From NCBI RefSeq assembly GCF_945957345.1, contig NZ_CAMFKW010000008.1, positions 62,001-126,000 of the forward strand: 64,000 nucleotides of DNA. Reading direction: 5' to 3'. Below the pieces are notes generated by a model. It saw only the letters and a list, made by a program, of their open reading frames with translations. It was not told where the DNA came from and did no database searches. This stretch comes from an uncultured Allobosea sp. Lineage in GTDB: Bacteria > Pseudomonadota > Alphaproteobacteria > Rhizobiales > Beijerinckiaceae. The translations under genes and the position numbers were made by a program. Positions 56,020 to 64,000 of this stretch are shown one piece after another. The stretch's first letter is position 1. Each line of letters begins with the position of its first letter.

Positions 56020-58355
56020 CACCGCCTCTTGCCGGGCTTGCCCTTGCCGCTCTTGGCTCGGCCGGGCTTGCCCTTCTTGCCGAAGCTGGCTGCCGGACGG
56101 CTTGCTCCGAAGGGCGCTCCGCCGCCGCGCCGCCTGCCGGCACCGCTCACAGTCATTTTACGCCCGGCAGAGAGGATCTCGAAGCGCAAGGCGCCCGCAA
56201 CGGGCGCAGCCTCGACCAGCTTGACATGGACGCGGTCACCGAGGCGCCAGCTCTCGCCGGTGCGCTCGCCGATCAGGGCATGGGCCGCCTCATCATAGCG
56301 ATAATAATCGCCGCCCAGCGTCGAGGCCGGGACGAAGCCGTCGGCGCCGGTGCCGTCGAGCTTCACGAACAGCCCGGCGCGGGTGACGCCGCCGATGCGT
56401 CCATCGAAGCTCGCGCCGATCTGGTCGGCGAGGAAATGCGCGATCAGGCGGTCGGTGGTCTCGCGCTCCGCCGCCATGGCTCGCCGCTCGGCCGCCGAGA
56501 TGCGGGTCGCGACCTCGCGCAGCTCCGCGAGCGTGACGCTCTTCGGCTGGCCGTCATCGCCGAGCTTCAGCGTTGTGATCAGGGCGCGGTGCACGATCAG
56601 GTCGGCATAGCGCCGGATCGGCGAGGTGAAATGGGCGTAGCGGCGCAGGTTGAGGCCGAAATGCCCGTAATTCTCGGCGACATACTCGGCCTGGGCCTGC
56701 GTGCGCAGCACGACCTCGTTGATCAGGGTTTCGTTCTCCGAGCCCTTGATCATCGCCAGGATGCGGTTGAACAGCACGGGCCGCAGGGCCCCGTCCTGCG
56801 GCAGCTTGATGCCGATCGAGGCCAGCACCTCGCCGAGCGCCCGCATCTTCTCCAGCGAGGGCTCGTCATGGCAGCGATAGATCAAGAGGCTGCCCGCCTT
56901 CTCCAGCGTCTCGGCCGCCGCGACATTGGCGAGGATCATGAATTCCTCGATCAGCCGATGCGCCGCGAGCCTGTCCGGCACGATGACGCGATCGACCGAG
57001 CCGTCGGGCTTCAGGATCAGCTTGCGCTCGGGCAGGTCGAGCTCGAGCGGCTGGCGTTGGTCGCGGGCGCGGGCCGCCACGCCATAGGCCGCCCAGAGCG
57101 GCATCAGCACGCTCTCGCGGATCGGCGCGGTCTTCTCGTCGGTCTGCCCGTCGATGGCGGCTTGTGCCTGCTGGTAGGAAAGCTTCGCCGCCGAGCGCAT
57201 CAGCACGCGGTGGAAGGAGTGGCTCTTCTTAGCGCCGTCGGCCTTGAGCACGAGCCGGACGGCGAGCGCGGGCCGGTCCTCATGCTCGCGCAGGGAGCAG
57301 AGATCGTTCGAGATCCGCTCCGGCAGCATCGGCACGACGCGGTCGGGGAAATAGACCGAGTTGCCGCGCTCCAACGCCTCGCGGTCGAGCGCCGAGCCCG
57401 GCGTGACATAAGCCGCGACATCGGCGATGGCGACGGTGACGACGAAGCCGCCGGGATTGTCCGGGTTGTCGTCCGGCACGGCATGGACCGCGTCGTCATG
57501 GTCCTTGGCGTCGGCCGGGTCGATGGTGACGAGCGGTAGATCGCGCCAGTCCTCGCGGCCCTTCAGGCTCGCGAGCGGCGCCTCGGCGGCCTCCTTCAGA
57601 GCGGCCGGCGGGAATTCATGCGGAATGCCGTGGGCGTGGATCGCGATCAGGCTGACGGCGCGTTCCGACTTGATCGAGCCCAGTCGCTCACGGACATGCG
57701 CCTCCGGAGGGCCGAAGCGGCTTTCGCGGCGCATCGCGACCGAGACGAGGTCGCTGTCCTGCGCCTCCGCCGTGCGGCCTTTCGGGATGATCGCTTCGCG
57801 CCCCAGCGCCTTCTTGTCGATCGGCACCAGCCGGCCGGAGCCGTCGGGCAGGGCGCGGAAAATGCCGAGCACGGCGGCTTTCGCCTTGCCCATCACCTTG
57901 AGCACGCGGCCGGAATAGCCGAAGCCTTCGACGCCGCGCAGCCGCGTCAGCTTGAGGATGACATGGTCGCCGACGCCCGGCGCCGGCGCGGCCGACTTGT
58001 CCTTGCGGCGCCCCTCGCGGGTGCGCTCAATCAGGATCTGCGGCGGGTCGCCATTCTCGGCCGCATCCCATTCCAGCGGCTGGGCGACGAGGTCGCCTTC
58101 GCGGTCGCGGCGTTTGATCTCGGAGAGCAGCACTGGCGGCAATGCGCCGCGCGGATGGACGGGGCGCTCCTTGCCGTCGCCGCCGATCTCGCCGTCTTGC
58201 TCCATCTCCTTGAGCAGGCGTTTCAGCCAGATCTTGCCGCCCCCATCGAGCCCGAAAGCCCTCGCGATCTCGCGCCGGCCGACCTCGCGGCCGGCGGCGC
58301 GCTCTTCCTCGATGAAGTCGAGAATGGCCTCGCGGCTCGGATCAGGAACGGACAC
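56019..58355 (-). CDS. rnr: Ribonuclease R
   Basis: About 778 residues from GTG 58355; the frame is open to a TTG at 58445. Winged-helix N-terminus (PSREAILDFIEEERAAGREVGRREIARAFGLDGGGKIWLKRLL), cold-shock domain, then the RNB domain with the magnesium-binding TIDPADAKDHDDAV, the YVTPGSALDREALERGNSVYFPDRVVPMLPERIS stretch, and a C-terminal S1 domain and basic tail (KKGKPGRAKSGKGKPGKRR). It degrades structured RNA 3' to 5'. The rreB-like small mRNA lies directly upstream on the same strand. Confidence 0.94.
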   Translation of the reverse strand: MSVPDPSREAILDFIEEERAAGREVGRREIARAFGLDGGGKIWLKRLLKEMEQDGEIGGDGKERPVHPRGALPPVLLSEIKRRDREGDLVAQPLEWDAAENGDPPQILIERTREGRRKDKSAAPAPGVGDHVILKLTRLRGVEGFGYSGRVLKVMGKAKAAVLGIFRALPDGSGRLVPIDKKALGREAIIPKGRTAEAQDSDLVSVAMRRESRFGPPEAHVRERLGSIKSERAVSLIAIHAHGIPHEFPPAALKEAAEAPLASLKGREDWRDLPLVTIDPADAKDHDDAVHAVPDDNPDNPGGFVVTVAIADVAAYVTPGSALDREALERGNSVYFPDRVVPMLPERISNDLCSLREHEDRPALAVRLVLKADGAKKSHSFHRVLMRSAAKLSYQQAQAAIDGQTDEKTAPIRESVLMPLWAAYGVAARARDQRQPLELDLPERKLILKPDGSVDRVIVPDRLAAHRLIEEFMILANVAAAETLEKAGSLLIYRCHDEPSLEKMRALGEVLASIGIKLPQDGALRPVLFNRILAMIKGSENETLINEVVLRTQAQAEYVAENYGHFGLNLRRYAHFTSPIRRYADLIVHRALITTLKLGDDGQPKSVTLAELREVATRISAAERRAMAAERETTDRLIAHFLADQIGASFDGRIGGVTRAGLFVKLDGTGADGFVPASTLGGDYYRYDEAAHALIGERTGESWRLGDRVHVKLVEAAPVAGALRFEILSAGRKMTVSGAGRRRGGGAPFGASRPAASFGKKGKPGRAKSGKGKPGKRR

Positions 58356-58444
58356 GGCCGGCACTCGGGGCGTGGGATAAGGAAAAGCGTGACACGCCGC
58401 CTGTCTGCCACGGCTTGCGGCCGGGCGCCAGCACGGGTGACCCA

Positions 58445-58479
58445 AAAGCGAGAAGGGCCGCCCTTTCGGGCAGCCCTTC
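58445..58479 (-). terminator. Terminator of the rreB-like small mRNA
   Basis: On the minus strand GAAGGGCTGCCC-GAAA-GGGCGGCCCTTC forms a 12-pair stem with one mismatch, then TCGCTTTT. It ends about 90 bases before the rnr start, so the small upstream gene has its own transcript end, or the hairpin attenuates rnr. Confidence 0.75.
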
Positions 58480-58526
58480 CATTGCCGAACCGCGATCCGG
58501 CGAACCGGATCTGAAGGTGCGAAAAC

Positions 58527-58604
58527 TCACGCGGAATAGAAACCCCAGCAAGAAGAGGTCCAGGTCCGCCCGCTCTGCACCAGCGGTTGATGACAATGAG
58601 ACAC
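58527..58604 (-). CDS. rreB: RreB-like 25-residue peptide with a 17-nt extended Shine-Dalgarno
   Basis: GTG 58604 opens 25 codons (VSHCHQPLVQSGRTW..., ending CWGFYSA), Trp/Cys/His-rich. Its ribosome site GAAAGGAGGTGATCCAG (58620-58604) is exactly complementary to the 3' end of 16S rRNA over 17 bases and overlaps the GTG. From memory, rreB of Bradyrhizobiaceae was described with a 17-nt SD, a GTG start, a very short frame and an mRNA of about 165 nt whose translation is restrained at the ribosome. SD to terminator here is about 170 nt, which fits. Peptide homology to the published RreB was not checked. Confidence 0.7.
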   Translation of the reverse strand: MSHCHQPLVQSGRTWTSSCWGFYSA

Positions 58605-58620
58605 TGGATCACCTCCTTTC
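58604..58620 (-). promoter_or_regulatory. Extended 17-nt Shine-Dalgarno
   Basis: GAAAGGAGGTGATCCAG on the minus strand is the full complement of the 16S 3' end. Ordinary SDs pair 4-7 bases. Such strong binding should hold 30S subunits and slow initiation. Confidence 0.8.
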
Positions 58621-58816
58621 AGTTGTTACCGACAAGAAGGAGGCTAAGGCGATTCTGCCGGATTCGTAAATGACAAAAATAAACCATGTCCGGCGAAGCG
58701 GGGTCGACTTGGATCGATCCTCGCCGGCTTGGATCCTTCAAGGATTCTGATCAGTTCTCGAAGCGGAGCCGCGCTAGCCGGCCATGATCGCCGTCGACCT
58801 GCATCCGCGCGACGTT
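58621..58816. other. 196-bp gap between acdR and the rreB-like gene
   Basis: It must hold the promoter of the small mRNA (minus strand); TTGTCA near 58672-58667 is a possible -35 but no clear -10 is seen. A 13-bp dyad ATCCTT-C-AAGGAT lies at 58733-58745. No gene seen. Confidence 0.4.
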
Positions 58817-59281
58817 TCAGAAAGCCAGCGGCGCGTTGTCCACGACCTCCTTCATCACGAAAAAGGTCCGCGTCTGGCGCACGCCGGGGAGGGCGATCAG
58901 CTTGTCGGCGTGGAACTTGTTGAAGCCCGCCATGTCCCGCACCCGGATCTTCAGGATGTAGTCGAAGTCGCCCGCGACAATGTGGCAGTCGAGCACCAGC
59001 GGCAAGGCGCGGGTGGCCGCTTCGAAGGCGCCGAAGCTTTCCGGCGTCGAGCGGTCGAGCACGACGCCGACGAAAACCAGCGTGCCCATGTCGATCTTCT
59101 GCGGAGAGATCTGTGCTCTCACGCCTGTCACATAGCCCTCGGCGAAAAGACGCTGGATGCGGCGGTGGCAGGTGGCGGCGCTGGTGTTCACCCGCTTGGC
59201 GATTTCCGCGTTGCCCATGCGCCCGTCGCTTTGCAGCAGGCGCAGAATCTTGACGTCGGTTCGATCGAGTTCGGATTGCAT
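58817..59281 (-). CDS. acdR: Lrp/AsnC-family regulator, probably AcdR of the ACC deaminase gene
   Basis: 154 residues from ATG 59281 (GGAAGA seven bases upstream). N-terminal HTH: DVKILRLLQSDGRMGNAEIAKRVNTSAATCHRRIQRLFAEGYVTG. C-terminal RAM/ligand domain with VLDCHIVAGDFDYILKIRVRDMAGFNKF. It is divergent from acdS by about 150 bases. In rhizobia and pseudomonads an Lrp-type AcdR placed this way activates acdS in response to ACC, so the same role is inferred here. Confidence 0.9.
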   Translation of the reverse strand: MQSELDRTDVKILRLLQSDGRMGNAEIAKRVNTSAATCHRRIQRLFAEGYVTGVRAQISPQKIDMGTLVFVGVVLDRSTPESFGAFEAATRALPLVLDCHIVAGDFDYILKIRVRDMAGFNKFHADKLIALPGVRQTRTFFVMKEVVDNAPLAF

Positions 59282-59435
59282 GAAAGATTCTTCCACTTTC
59301 CTGTAAAAATTTGGAATCCGGCATAGCTGTAGGCAAATTGAATGAGACAGGAGCGAGTATTCAAGGAAAATTTCGAGAGTACCTTTCAGGCGAGTTTTGC
59401 TAGCGTTTCCCGGTCATTTCCGAGGGAAACCCGCC
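59282..59435. promoter_or_regulatory. acdR-acdS divergent control region
   Basis: 154 bases, AT-richer than its surroundings (GTAAAAATTTGGAATCC, TTCAAGGAAAATTTCGAG). It should hold both promoters and the Lrp-type binding sites; Lrp boxes are too degenerate to place by eye. Confidence 0.5.
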
Positions 59436-60446
59436 ATGCTGAGCCAATTCGAACGCTATCCCCTGACATTCGGGCCCACGCCTATCGAGAAGCTGTCCCG
59501 GCTTTCGGCCCATCTGGGCGGGACGGTCGCGCTCTATGCCAAGCGGGAGGATTGCAACTCCGGCCTTGCCTTCGGAGGTAACAAGTTGCGCAAGCTCGAG
59601 TATATCGTCCCGGACGCGATCGCCTCCGGTGCGGACACGCTGGTGTCGATCGGCGGCATCCAGTCGAACCACACCCGCATGGTTGCGGCGACCGCCGCCA
59701 AGATCGGCATGAAGTGCAGGCTCGTGCAGGAGAGCTGGGTGCCGCATGACGACGCGGTCTACGATCGGGTCGGCAATATCCTGATGTCCCGCGTCATGGG
59801 TGCGCATGTCGAACTGGTCGACGAGGGCTTCGACATCGGCATTCGCGCGAGTTGGGAGAACGCTTTGGCGGATGTGAAGGCGAAGGGTGGCAAGCCTTAC
59901 GCCATTCCCGCGGGCGCTTCCGTGCATGAATACGGCGGGCTCGGCTATGTCGGCTTTGCCGAAGAGGTGAGGGCGCAGGAAGCCGAGCTCGGCTTCAAGT
60001 TCGACTACATCGTGGTCTGCACCGTCACCGGTTCGACCCATGCGGGCATGGTCGCCGGCTTCGCCAGGGACGGGCGTCAGCGCAATGTCATCGGCATCGA
60101 CGCTTCGGCGACCCCGGCCCAGACCCGGGCGCAGGTGCTCGACATCGCGCAGAAAACCTCGGCTCTGGTCGGTGGCCCGGATATCACCGATGACGACATC
60201 GTGCTGAACGAAGATTACGCCTACCCGGTCTACGGTGTTCCCTCGCAGGAAACCATTGAGGCGATCCGCCTGTCGGCGCGGCTCGAAGGCATGATGACCG
60301 ATCCCGTCTATGAGGGAAAATCTATGCAGGGCATGATCGATCTGGTCCGAAAGGGCTTCTTCCCGGCGGGCTCGAAGGTGCTCTACGCTCATCTCGGCGG
60401 TGTCCCGGCGATCAACGGCTACAGCTACACCTTTCGGAATGGCTGA
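59436..60446 (+). CDS. acdS: 1-aminocyclopropane-1-carboxylate deaminase
   Basis: 336 residues. The PLP enzyme breaks ACC, the ethylene precursor of plants, to ammonia and 2-oxobutyrate. PLP lysine is Lys50 in [34 protein letters not shown] follows. The Glu and Leu used to tell true ACC deaminases from D-cysteine desulfhydrases are present in [13 protein letters not shown] and [19 protein letters not shown] stands eight bases before ATG 59436. It pairs with the divergent acdR and a 100-residue gene downstream. Confidence 0.95.
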   Translation: MLSQFERYPLTFGPTPIEKLSRLSAHLGGTVALYAKREDCNSGLAFGGNKLRKLEYIVPDAIASGADTLVSIGGIQSNHTRMVAATAAKIGMKCRLVQESWVPHDDAVYDRVGNILMSRVMGAHVELVDEGFDIGIRASWENALADVKAKGGKPYAIPAGASVHEYGGLGYVGFAEEVRAQEAELGFKFDYIVVCTVTGSTHAGMVAGFARDGRQRNVIGIDASATPAQTRAQVLDIAQKTSALVGGPDITDDDIVLNEDYAYPVYGVPSQETIEAIRLSARLEGMMTDPVYEGKSMQGMIDLVRKGFFPAGSKVLYAHLGGVPAINGYSYTFRNG

Positions 60447-60452
60447 GTTGCG

Positions 60453-60755
60453 ATGGGCGCGTTGCTCATCTTCGAATATGACGCGCAGGCCGGCGGGGCC
60501 CGGCCGGCCTTGCTCCGGCAGGTCGAGGATCTCGCTCTCGCCTGCAAAGGCCGAATGCACTTTGTCGCGACCGAGCGGGACGAAGGCAGCGGCATCCGCG
60601 AACTGATGGCGGTCGACCTCGCCACGGGGGTCGATGCCGATGCGCTTGTGGCGCGCTGCCGGGCCGATCCGGCGTTACCGGAGGGCGTCACGATCAGGCG
60701 ACTGGTGCTCGAAGATGTCCGATCGATGGAGCCGATCGAACCGCTCTTTCCCTGA
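60453..60755 (+). CDS. Hypothetical protein co-transcribed with acdS
   Basis: 100 residues beginning six bases after the acdS stop, so very likely co-transcribed. Sequence MGALLIFEYDAQAGGARPALLRQVEDLALACKGRMHFVATERDEGSGIRELMAVDLATGVDADALVARCRADPALPEGVTIRRLVLEDVRSM reads as a small alpha/beta soluble domain. No motif recognised. It may be an accessory to ACC catabolism or unrelated. A GC-rich 190-base gap follows. Confidence 0.7.
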   Translation: MGALLIFEYDAQAGGARPALLRQVEDLALACKGRMHFVATERDEGSGIRELMAVDLATGVDADALVARCRADPALPEGVTIRRLVLEDVRSMEPIEPLFP

Positions 60756-60948
60756 TCCGCCCAGTCCTGCAGCCTCGTCCCGGACCGTTTTGTCGAGCGC
60801 CTGACGCCTGGCCCGGGAACGGGCCGGGCGCGTTCGAACGGACTTCGGTTTCGCCGTGCTGCCTATAGCATTCCCGTCAGGCCTCGCTTGCTCCGCCCGC
60901 CGGCTCCATGCTTGAAGCAGAAAAAGCCGGCTTTGCGGAGTGTCTGAC

Positions 60949-61935
60949 ATGCAGCTTGGAGTGATCGGCCTCGGCCGGATGGGTGGCAATATCGTGCGCC
61001 GGCTGATGCGCGCCGGCCATGAATGCGTGGTCTATGATCGCGATCCGAAGCCGGGCCAGGCGCTCGCCGCCGATGGTGCGATGGTCGCCACCGACCTGAA
61101 GGACATGGTCGCCAAGCTCAAGGCGCCTCGCGCCATCTGGGTGATGCTGCCGGCCGGCAAGATCACCGAGGCGACGCTGGCCGAGCTCGCCGGCCTCGTC
61201 GGCGCGGGCGATACGCTGATCGACGGCGGCAACGCCTTCTGGAAGGACGATGTCCGCCGCGGCAAGGAGCTTGGCGCCAAGGGCATCCACTACATGGATA
61301 TCGGCACCTCCGGCGGCGTCCACGGCCTCGATCGCGGCTATTGCCTGATGATCGGCGGCGACAAGACGGCCTTCGATCGGCTGGAGCCGATCTTCGCGAC
61401 GCTGGCGCCCGGCAAGGGCGAGATCGAGCCGACAAAGCATCGCGACGGCCGCAACCCGACCAGCGAGCAGGGCTATCTCCATTGCGGCCCAACCGGCGCC
61501 GGCCATTTCGTCAAGATGATCCATAACGGCATCGAATACGGCATGATGCAGGCCTTCGCCGAGGGCTTCGACCTGCTGCGCAACGCGTCGGCCAAGGAAG
61601 GCCTGCCAGCCGAATACGGCTTCGATTTCGACGTCACCGAGATCGCCGAGGTCTGGCGCCGTGGTTCGGTCGTCACCTCCTGGTTGCTCGATCTCACGGC
61701 CGAGGCGCTCGCCGCCGACGAGGAGCTCTCCTCCTATACCGGCAATGTCTCGGATTCGGGCGAGGGGCGCTGGACGGTCGATGCTGCCGTCGAGACCGCG
61801 ACCCCGGCCGAAGTGCTGACCTCGGCGCTGTTCGCGCGCTTCCGCTCGCGCGTCGATCATACCTTCGGCGAGAAGATCCTCTCGGCGATGCGCGCCGGCT
61901 TCGGCGGCCATGTCGAGCCCAAGAAGCAGGGCTGA
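60949..61935 (+). CDS. gnd: 6-phosphogluconate dehydrogenase, decarboxylating (short form)
   Basis: 328 residues, the short GndA-like type that often uses NAD+. N-terminal dinucleotide site [20 protein letters not shown]; substrate signature [10 protein letters not shown] and [21 protein letters not shown]; catalytic Lys/Asn in [25 protein letters not shown]. It converts 6-phosphogluconate to ribulose 5-phosphate plus CO2. The gluconokinase gene starts four bases beyond its stop, so the pair handles gluconate. Confidence 0.95.
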   Translation: MQLGVIGLGRMGGNIVRRLMRAGHECVVYDRDPKPGQALAADGAMVATDLKDMVAKLKAPRAIWVMLPAGKITEATLAELAGLVGAGDTLIDGGNAFWKDDVRRGKELGAKGIHYMDIGTSGGVHGLDRGYCLMIGGDKTAFDRLEPIFATLAPGKGEIEPTKHRDGRNPTSEQGYLHCGPTGAGHFVKMIHNGIEYGMMQAFAEGFDLLRNASAKEGLPAEYGFDFDVTEIAEVWRRGSVVTSWLLDLTAEALAADEELSSYTGNVSDSGEGRWTVDAAVETATPAEVLTSALFARFRSRVDHTFGEKILSAMRAGFGGHVEPKKQG

Positions 61936-61939
61936 GACG

Positions 61940-62464
61940 GTGGCAGAAGCAGCAAGCGGCGGCCGCCCGGCCGTCATCGTCGTCATGGGCGTCGCGAGTT
62001 CGGGCAAGACCTCGCTCGGCGAGCGGCTGGCGGAGCGTCTCGGCTGGCCCTTCCGCGACGCCGATTCATTCCACCCGCCTGCGAATGTCGCGAAGATGGC
62101 CGGCGGCACGCCGCTCAACGACGACGACCGCAAGCCCTGGCTTGCGGCCATCGCCGCCTGGATCGACGATCTCCGGGCAAAGGGCGAGCACGGCATCGTC
62201 ACCTGTTCGGCGCTGAAGCGCGCCTATCGGCAGGTGATCGTCGGCGACCGGCCGGATGTCGCACTGGTCTATCTCAAGGGGTCGCGTGAACTGATCGGCC
62301 GGCGCATGGCGGCCCGCCAGCACCATTTCATGCCGCCGGCCCTACTCGACAGCCAGTTCGCCGCGCTGGAGGAGCCGGGCGCCGACGAGAAGCCCCTGGT
62401 CGTCTCGGTCGAGGACAGCAAGGACGCGATCGTGCAGGACGTGGTGGATCGACTGGGCCTCTGA
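61940..62464 (+). CDS. Gluconokinase (GntK/IdnK family)
   Basis: About 174 residues from GTG 61940. P-loop GVASSGKTSLGERLAERLG near residue 20, then the GntK signatures DADSFHPPANVAKMAGGTPLNDDDRKPWL, CSALKRAYRQ and FMPPALLDSQFAALE. It phosphorylates gluconate to 6-phosphogluconate, the substrate of the gene just upstream. Convergent with the multicopper-oxidase-like gene (nine bases between stops). Confidence 0.93.
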   Translation: MAEAASGGRPAVIVVMGVASSGKTSLGERLAERLGWPFRDADSFHPPANVAKMAGGTPLNDDDRKPWLAAIAAWIDDLRAKGEHGIVTCSALKRAYRQVIVGDRPDVALVYLKGSRELIGRRMAARQHHFMPPALLDSQFAALEEPGADEKPLVVSVEDSKDAIVQDVVDRLGL

Positions 62465-62473
62465 CGGCCAGCC

Positions 62474-63922
62474 TCACGTCACCTCGAACCAGCTCCACAG
62501 CCCGAGATCGAAGCGCTCCAGCACCGTCGACGAGATCAGCCAGCGGCCGGGATTGTCTGCGATGAAGGCGATGTGCAGCTTCTTGCGCTCGGGGATCTGC
62601 ACGGTGTCGAGGAAATAGTTCTCCCAGCCGTCGTCGAGCGGGTGCAGCAGCCGGAAGCTGTGGCCATGGACATGAAACGGCTGGATGAAGGCGGTACGGT
62701 TGTCGATCGCCATGACAATCGGCGTGCCGCGCTTGACGCTAAACAGCGGCTTGCCGTCGAGGGAGCCGGTGCCGCCATTGACCCGCCAGGGGCTGGCGAG
62801 ATCAAGCCCCGAGAAATCGAGCTTCTGGTCCTCGGTGAGCTTCGCGCCGCCCTCGATGACGAGTTCGGGCCGCGTCGCGTCCTGCATCCGCACGCCGAGC
62901 GGCAGGGCCGGGTTGAGCTTCAGAGCGGGCGCCGCTGCCGGCGGCACCTGTGGCGCGCCGGCGGTCACGATCCTGACCAGCGGCAGGCCGCCGCCAATCA
63001 GGGCGCTGACATTCACGGCAGCGCCGACCTCGATCGGCAGGTCGAGGATCACGTCGTAGCGCGTGCCCGGTGCGAAGGGCAGTTGCGAGCGCACCGGCTC
63101 GAAGCTTTCGGTCGGCTGGCTGTCGACCGCGATCACGGTCGCCTTTCCGCCGTCGAAGCGCAAACGCATGATCCGGGCGTTGCAGGCATTCGCGAGCCGG
63201 AGGCGGATGCGTGCGCCCGGCCGGGCCGTGATCGGCTGCGGCGGCGAACGGCCGTTGACGGTGAGCCAGCTCCCGAGGCGCCCGGCCGAGGCCGAGGCGT
63301 TGCTTTGCAGCACGAAGGGCTGGATCGCCTGATCGTCGCCGATGAGCCAGTCTGTGATGAGCACGGGCAGGGCGAGATCGACCGGAAGCGGCTCCTTCTC
63401 GGCGACGATGACGAGCCCGCTCAGGCCACGCCCCGCCGGTTCGGAAGATCCGCCGGCGCGCAGTGGCCGATAGAGCAGAGTACCCGAATCCGGCGGCGTG
63501 ATCCGGAACTCGCCGATCTCTCCGGGCGCGATGGGCGGGCGTGTGAAGCTGGCGGCGCCGTCGCGCTCGGCCTCGCCACGCAGCCCGTACCAGTGCAGGT
63601 CGAGCGGCGCAGTCGTCTTGTTCTCCAGCTTGAGGGAGAGGGTCTCGCCCTGCTTGATTCGCAAGGTCGGGCCGGGCGTGGCGCCATCGAAGGCCCAGAT
63701 ATCGGTGTCGACCGGAGGCGTGGGGCGCAGCCTCGCCTTCGTCGGCGCGGCGACCAGCGTCTGTCGCAGCGGTTCGGCCGCAGGCTTGGTGGCCGGGGTT
63801 GGCGCCTGTGCTAGGCTGGTTCCCGGCGCCAGCAGGCCGGCGCCGGCAAGCCCCGCCAGGCATTGGCGGCGCGTGAGCGAGGGCAGGGTGGCAGTCGGCG
63901 GTTTCATCATGGCATATCGCAT
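62474..63922 (-). CDS. Multicopper-oxidase-fold protein lacking most copper ligands (FtsP/SufI-like)
   Basis: 482 residues; M1 at 63922, with MMKPP at 63910 an alternative. A Tat-type signal is likely (LTRRQCLAGLAGAGLLAPGTSLA). Three cupredoxin domains are recognisable. The copper motifs are degenerate: HWYGL for HWHG, GTLLYRPL for GTxWYHxH, and ADNPGRWLISSTVLERFDLGLW where HCHIxxHxxxGM is expected; only PFHVHGHSFRLL is near normal. The type 1 Cys/His/Met set is therefore gone. By analogy with E. coli FtsP, a copper-free division factor, it may be structural rather than an oxidase. Confidence 0.88.
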   Translation of the reverse strand: MRYAMMKPPTATLPSLTRRQCLAGLAGAGLLAPGTSLAQAPTPATKPAAEPLRQTLVAAPTKARLRPTPPVDTDIWAFDGATPGPTLRIKQGETLSLKLENKTTAPLDLHWYGLRGEAERDGAASFTRPPIAPGEIGEFRITPPDSGTLLYRPLRAGGSSEPAGRGLSGLVIVAEKEPLPVDLALPVLITDWLIGDDQAIQPFVLQSNASASAGRLGSWLTVNGRSPPQPITARPGARIRLRLANACNARIMRLRFDGGKATVIAVDSQPTESFEPVRSQLPFAPGTRYDVILDLPIEVGAAVNVSALIGGGLPLVRIVTAGAPQVPPAAAPALKLNPALPLGVRMQDATRPELVIEGGAKLTEDQKLDFSGLDLASPWRVNGGTGSLDGKPLFSVKRGTPIVMAIDNRTAFIQPFHVHGHSFRLLHPLDDGWENYFLDTVQIPERKKLHIAFIADNPGRWLISSTVLERFDLGLWSWFEVT

Positions 63923-64000
63923 AATCTGGCCGACCGGCTCTGGCGAGAGCCGGTGACGCTCCCGCTGCGAAATGGCCGGCGGGCGGGCTGTTTTGCAGAA

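Noticed and set aside
58604-58620. Plus strand reads CTGGATCACCTCCTTTC, like the end of 16S rRNA
   Set aside because: Only 17 bases match and no upstream 16S sequence is present; on the minus strand it works as an extended Shine-Dalgarno.

Overview
The window is a compact, GC-rich bacterial chromosome segment with no phage, transposase, CRISPR, rRNA or tRNA gene that I could find. It looks like an alphaproteobacterium of the order Hyphomicrobiales (Rhizobiales), most likely Bosea or a close relative. Reasons: an aapJQMP-type general amino-acid ABC transporter; the divergent acdR/acdS pair; the purNM | CDP-alcohol phosphotransferase - PerM - Hda - ppk - ppx gene order; the rnr - DUF983 - NUDIX - rpmG block; EcfG-type stress promoters; and an rreB-like small mRNA with a 17-nt Shine-Dalgarno. 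Species assignment is inference.

Layout. 1-2.5 kb: end of a serine beta-lactamase-like hydrolase, then a marR-Bcr/CflA efflux operon. 2.5-7 kb: pyrB with a pseudo-dihydroorotase, plsY, dprA. 7-12.5 kb: AEC transporter, two small exported proteins, ruvX, a GNAT/2-hydroxyacid dehydrogenase pair, argC. 12.8-15.4 kb: adenine deaminase and a metallo-beta-lactamase-fold hydrolase. 15.4-25.1 kb: gatCA and gatB, the two halves of the amidotransferase locus, separated by an RND efflux pump and adaptor, followed by two GNAT genes. 25.2-31 kb: GST, DUF2147, SEL1-like protein, ndk, MipA/OmpV and several very small proteins. 31-41 kb: WYL regulator, purNM, CDP-alcohol phosphotransferase, PerM, Hda, ppk, ppx, metC. 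41-47.4 kb: amino-acid ABC transporter with two tandem substrate-binding proteins. 47.5-54.5 kb: small exported proteins, glycerophosphodiesterase, rRNA methyltransferase, guaA, DUF2161, an I78-like inhibitor. 54.5-60.8 kb: rpmG, NUDIX, DUF983, rnr, the rreB-like small mRNA, acdR and acdS. 60.9-64 kb: 6-phosphogluconate dehydrogenase, gluconokinase, and a multicopper-oxidase-fold protein that has lost most copper ligands.

Most genes are housekeeping: nucleotide synthesis (pyrB, purM, purN, guaA, ndk, ade), translation (gatCAB, rpmG, RsmB-like, rnr), polyphosphate turnover (ppk/ppx), and the gluconate-to-pentose route (gntK/gnd). Accessory functions are drug efflux, amino-acid uptake and ACC degradation, which suggest a plant- or soil-associated life.

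The most interesting non-routine signals are the rreB-like extended-SD small mRNA (58452-58620), the three phased CTGACAG half-sites before the WYL regulator, two exact EcfG promoter matches before small exported proteins, a cluster of five GANTC sites, a terminator-like hairpin just before argC, the copper-less multicopper oxidase, the pseudo-dihydroorotase, and several long palindromic intergenic repeats. Several small genes (25-55 codons) were found by reading the sequence directly.
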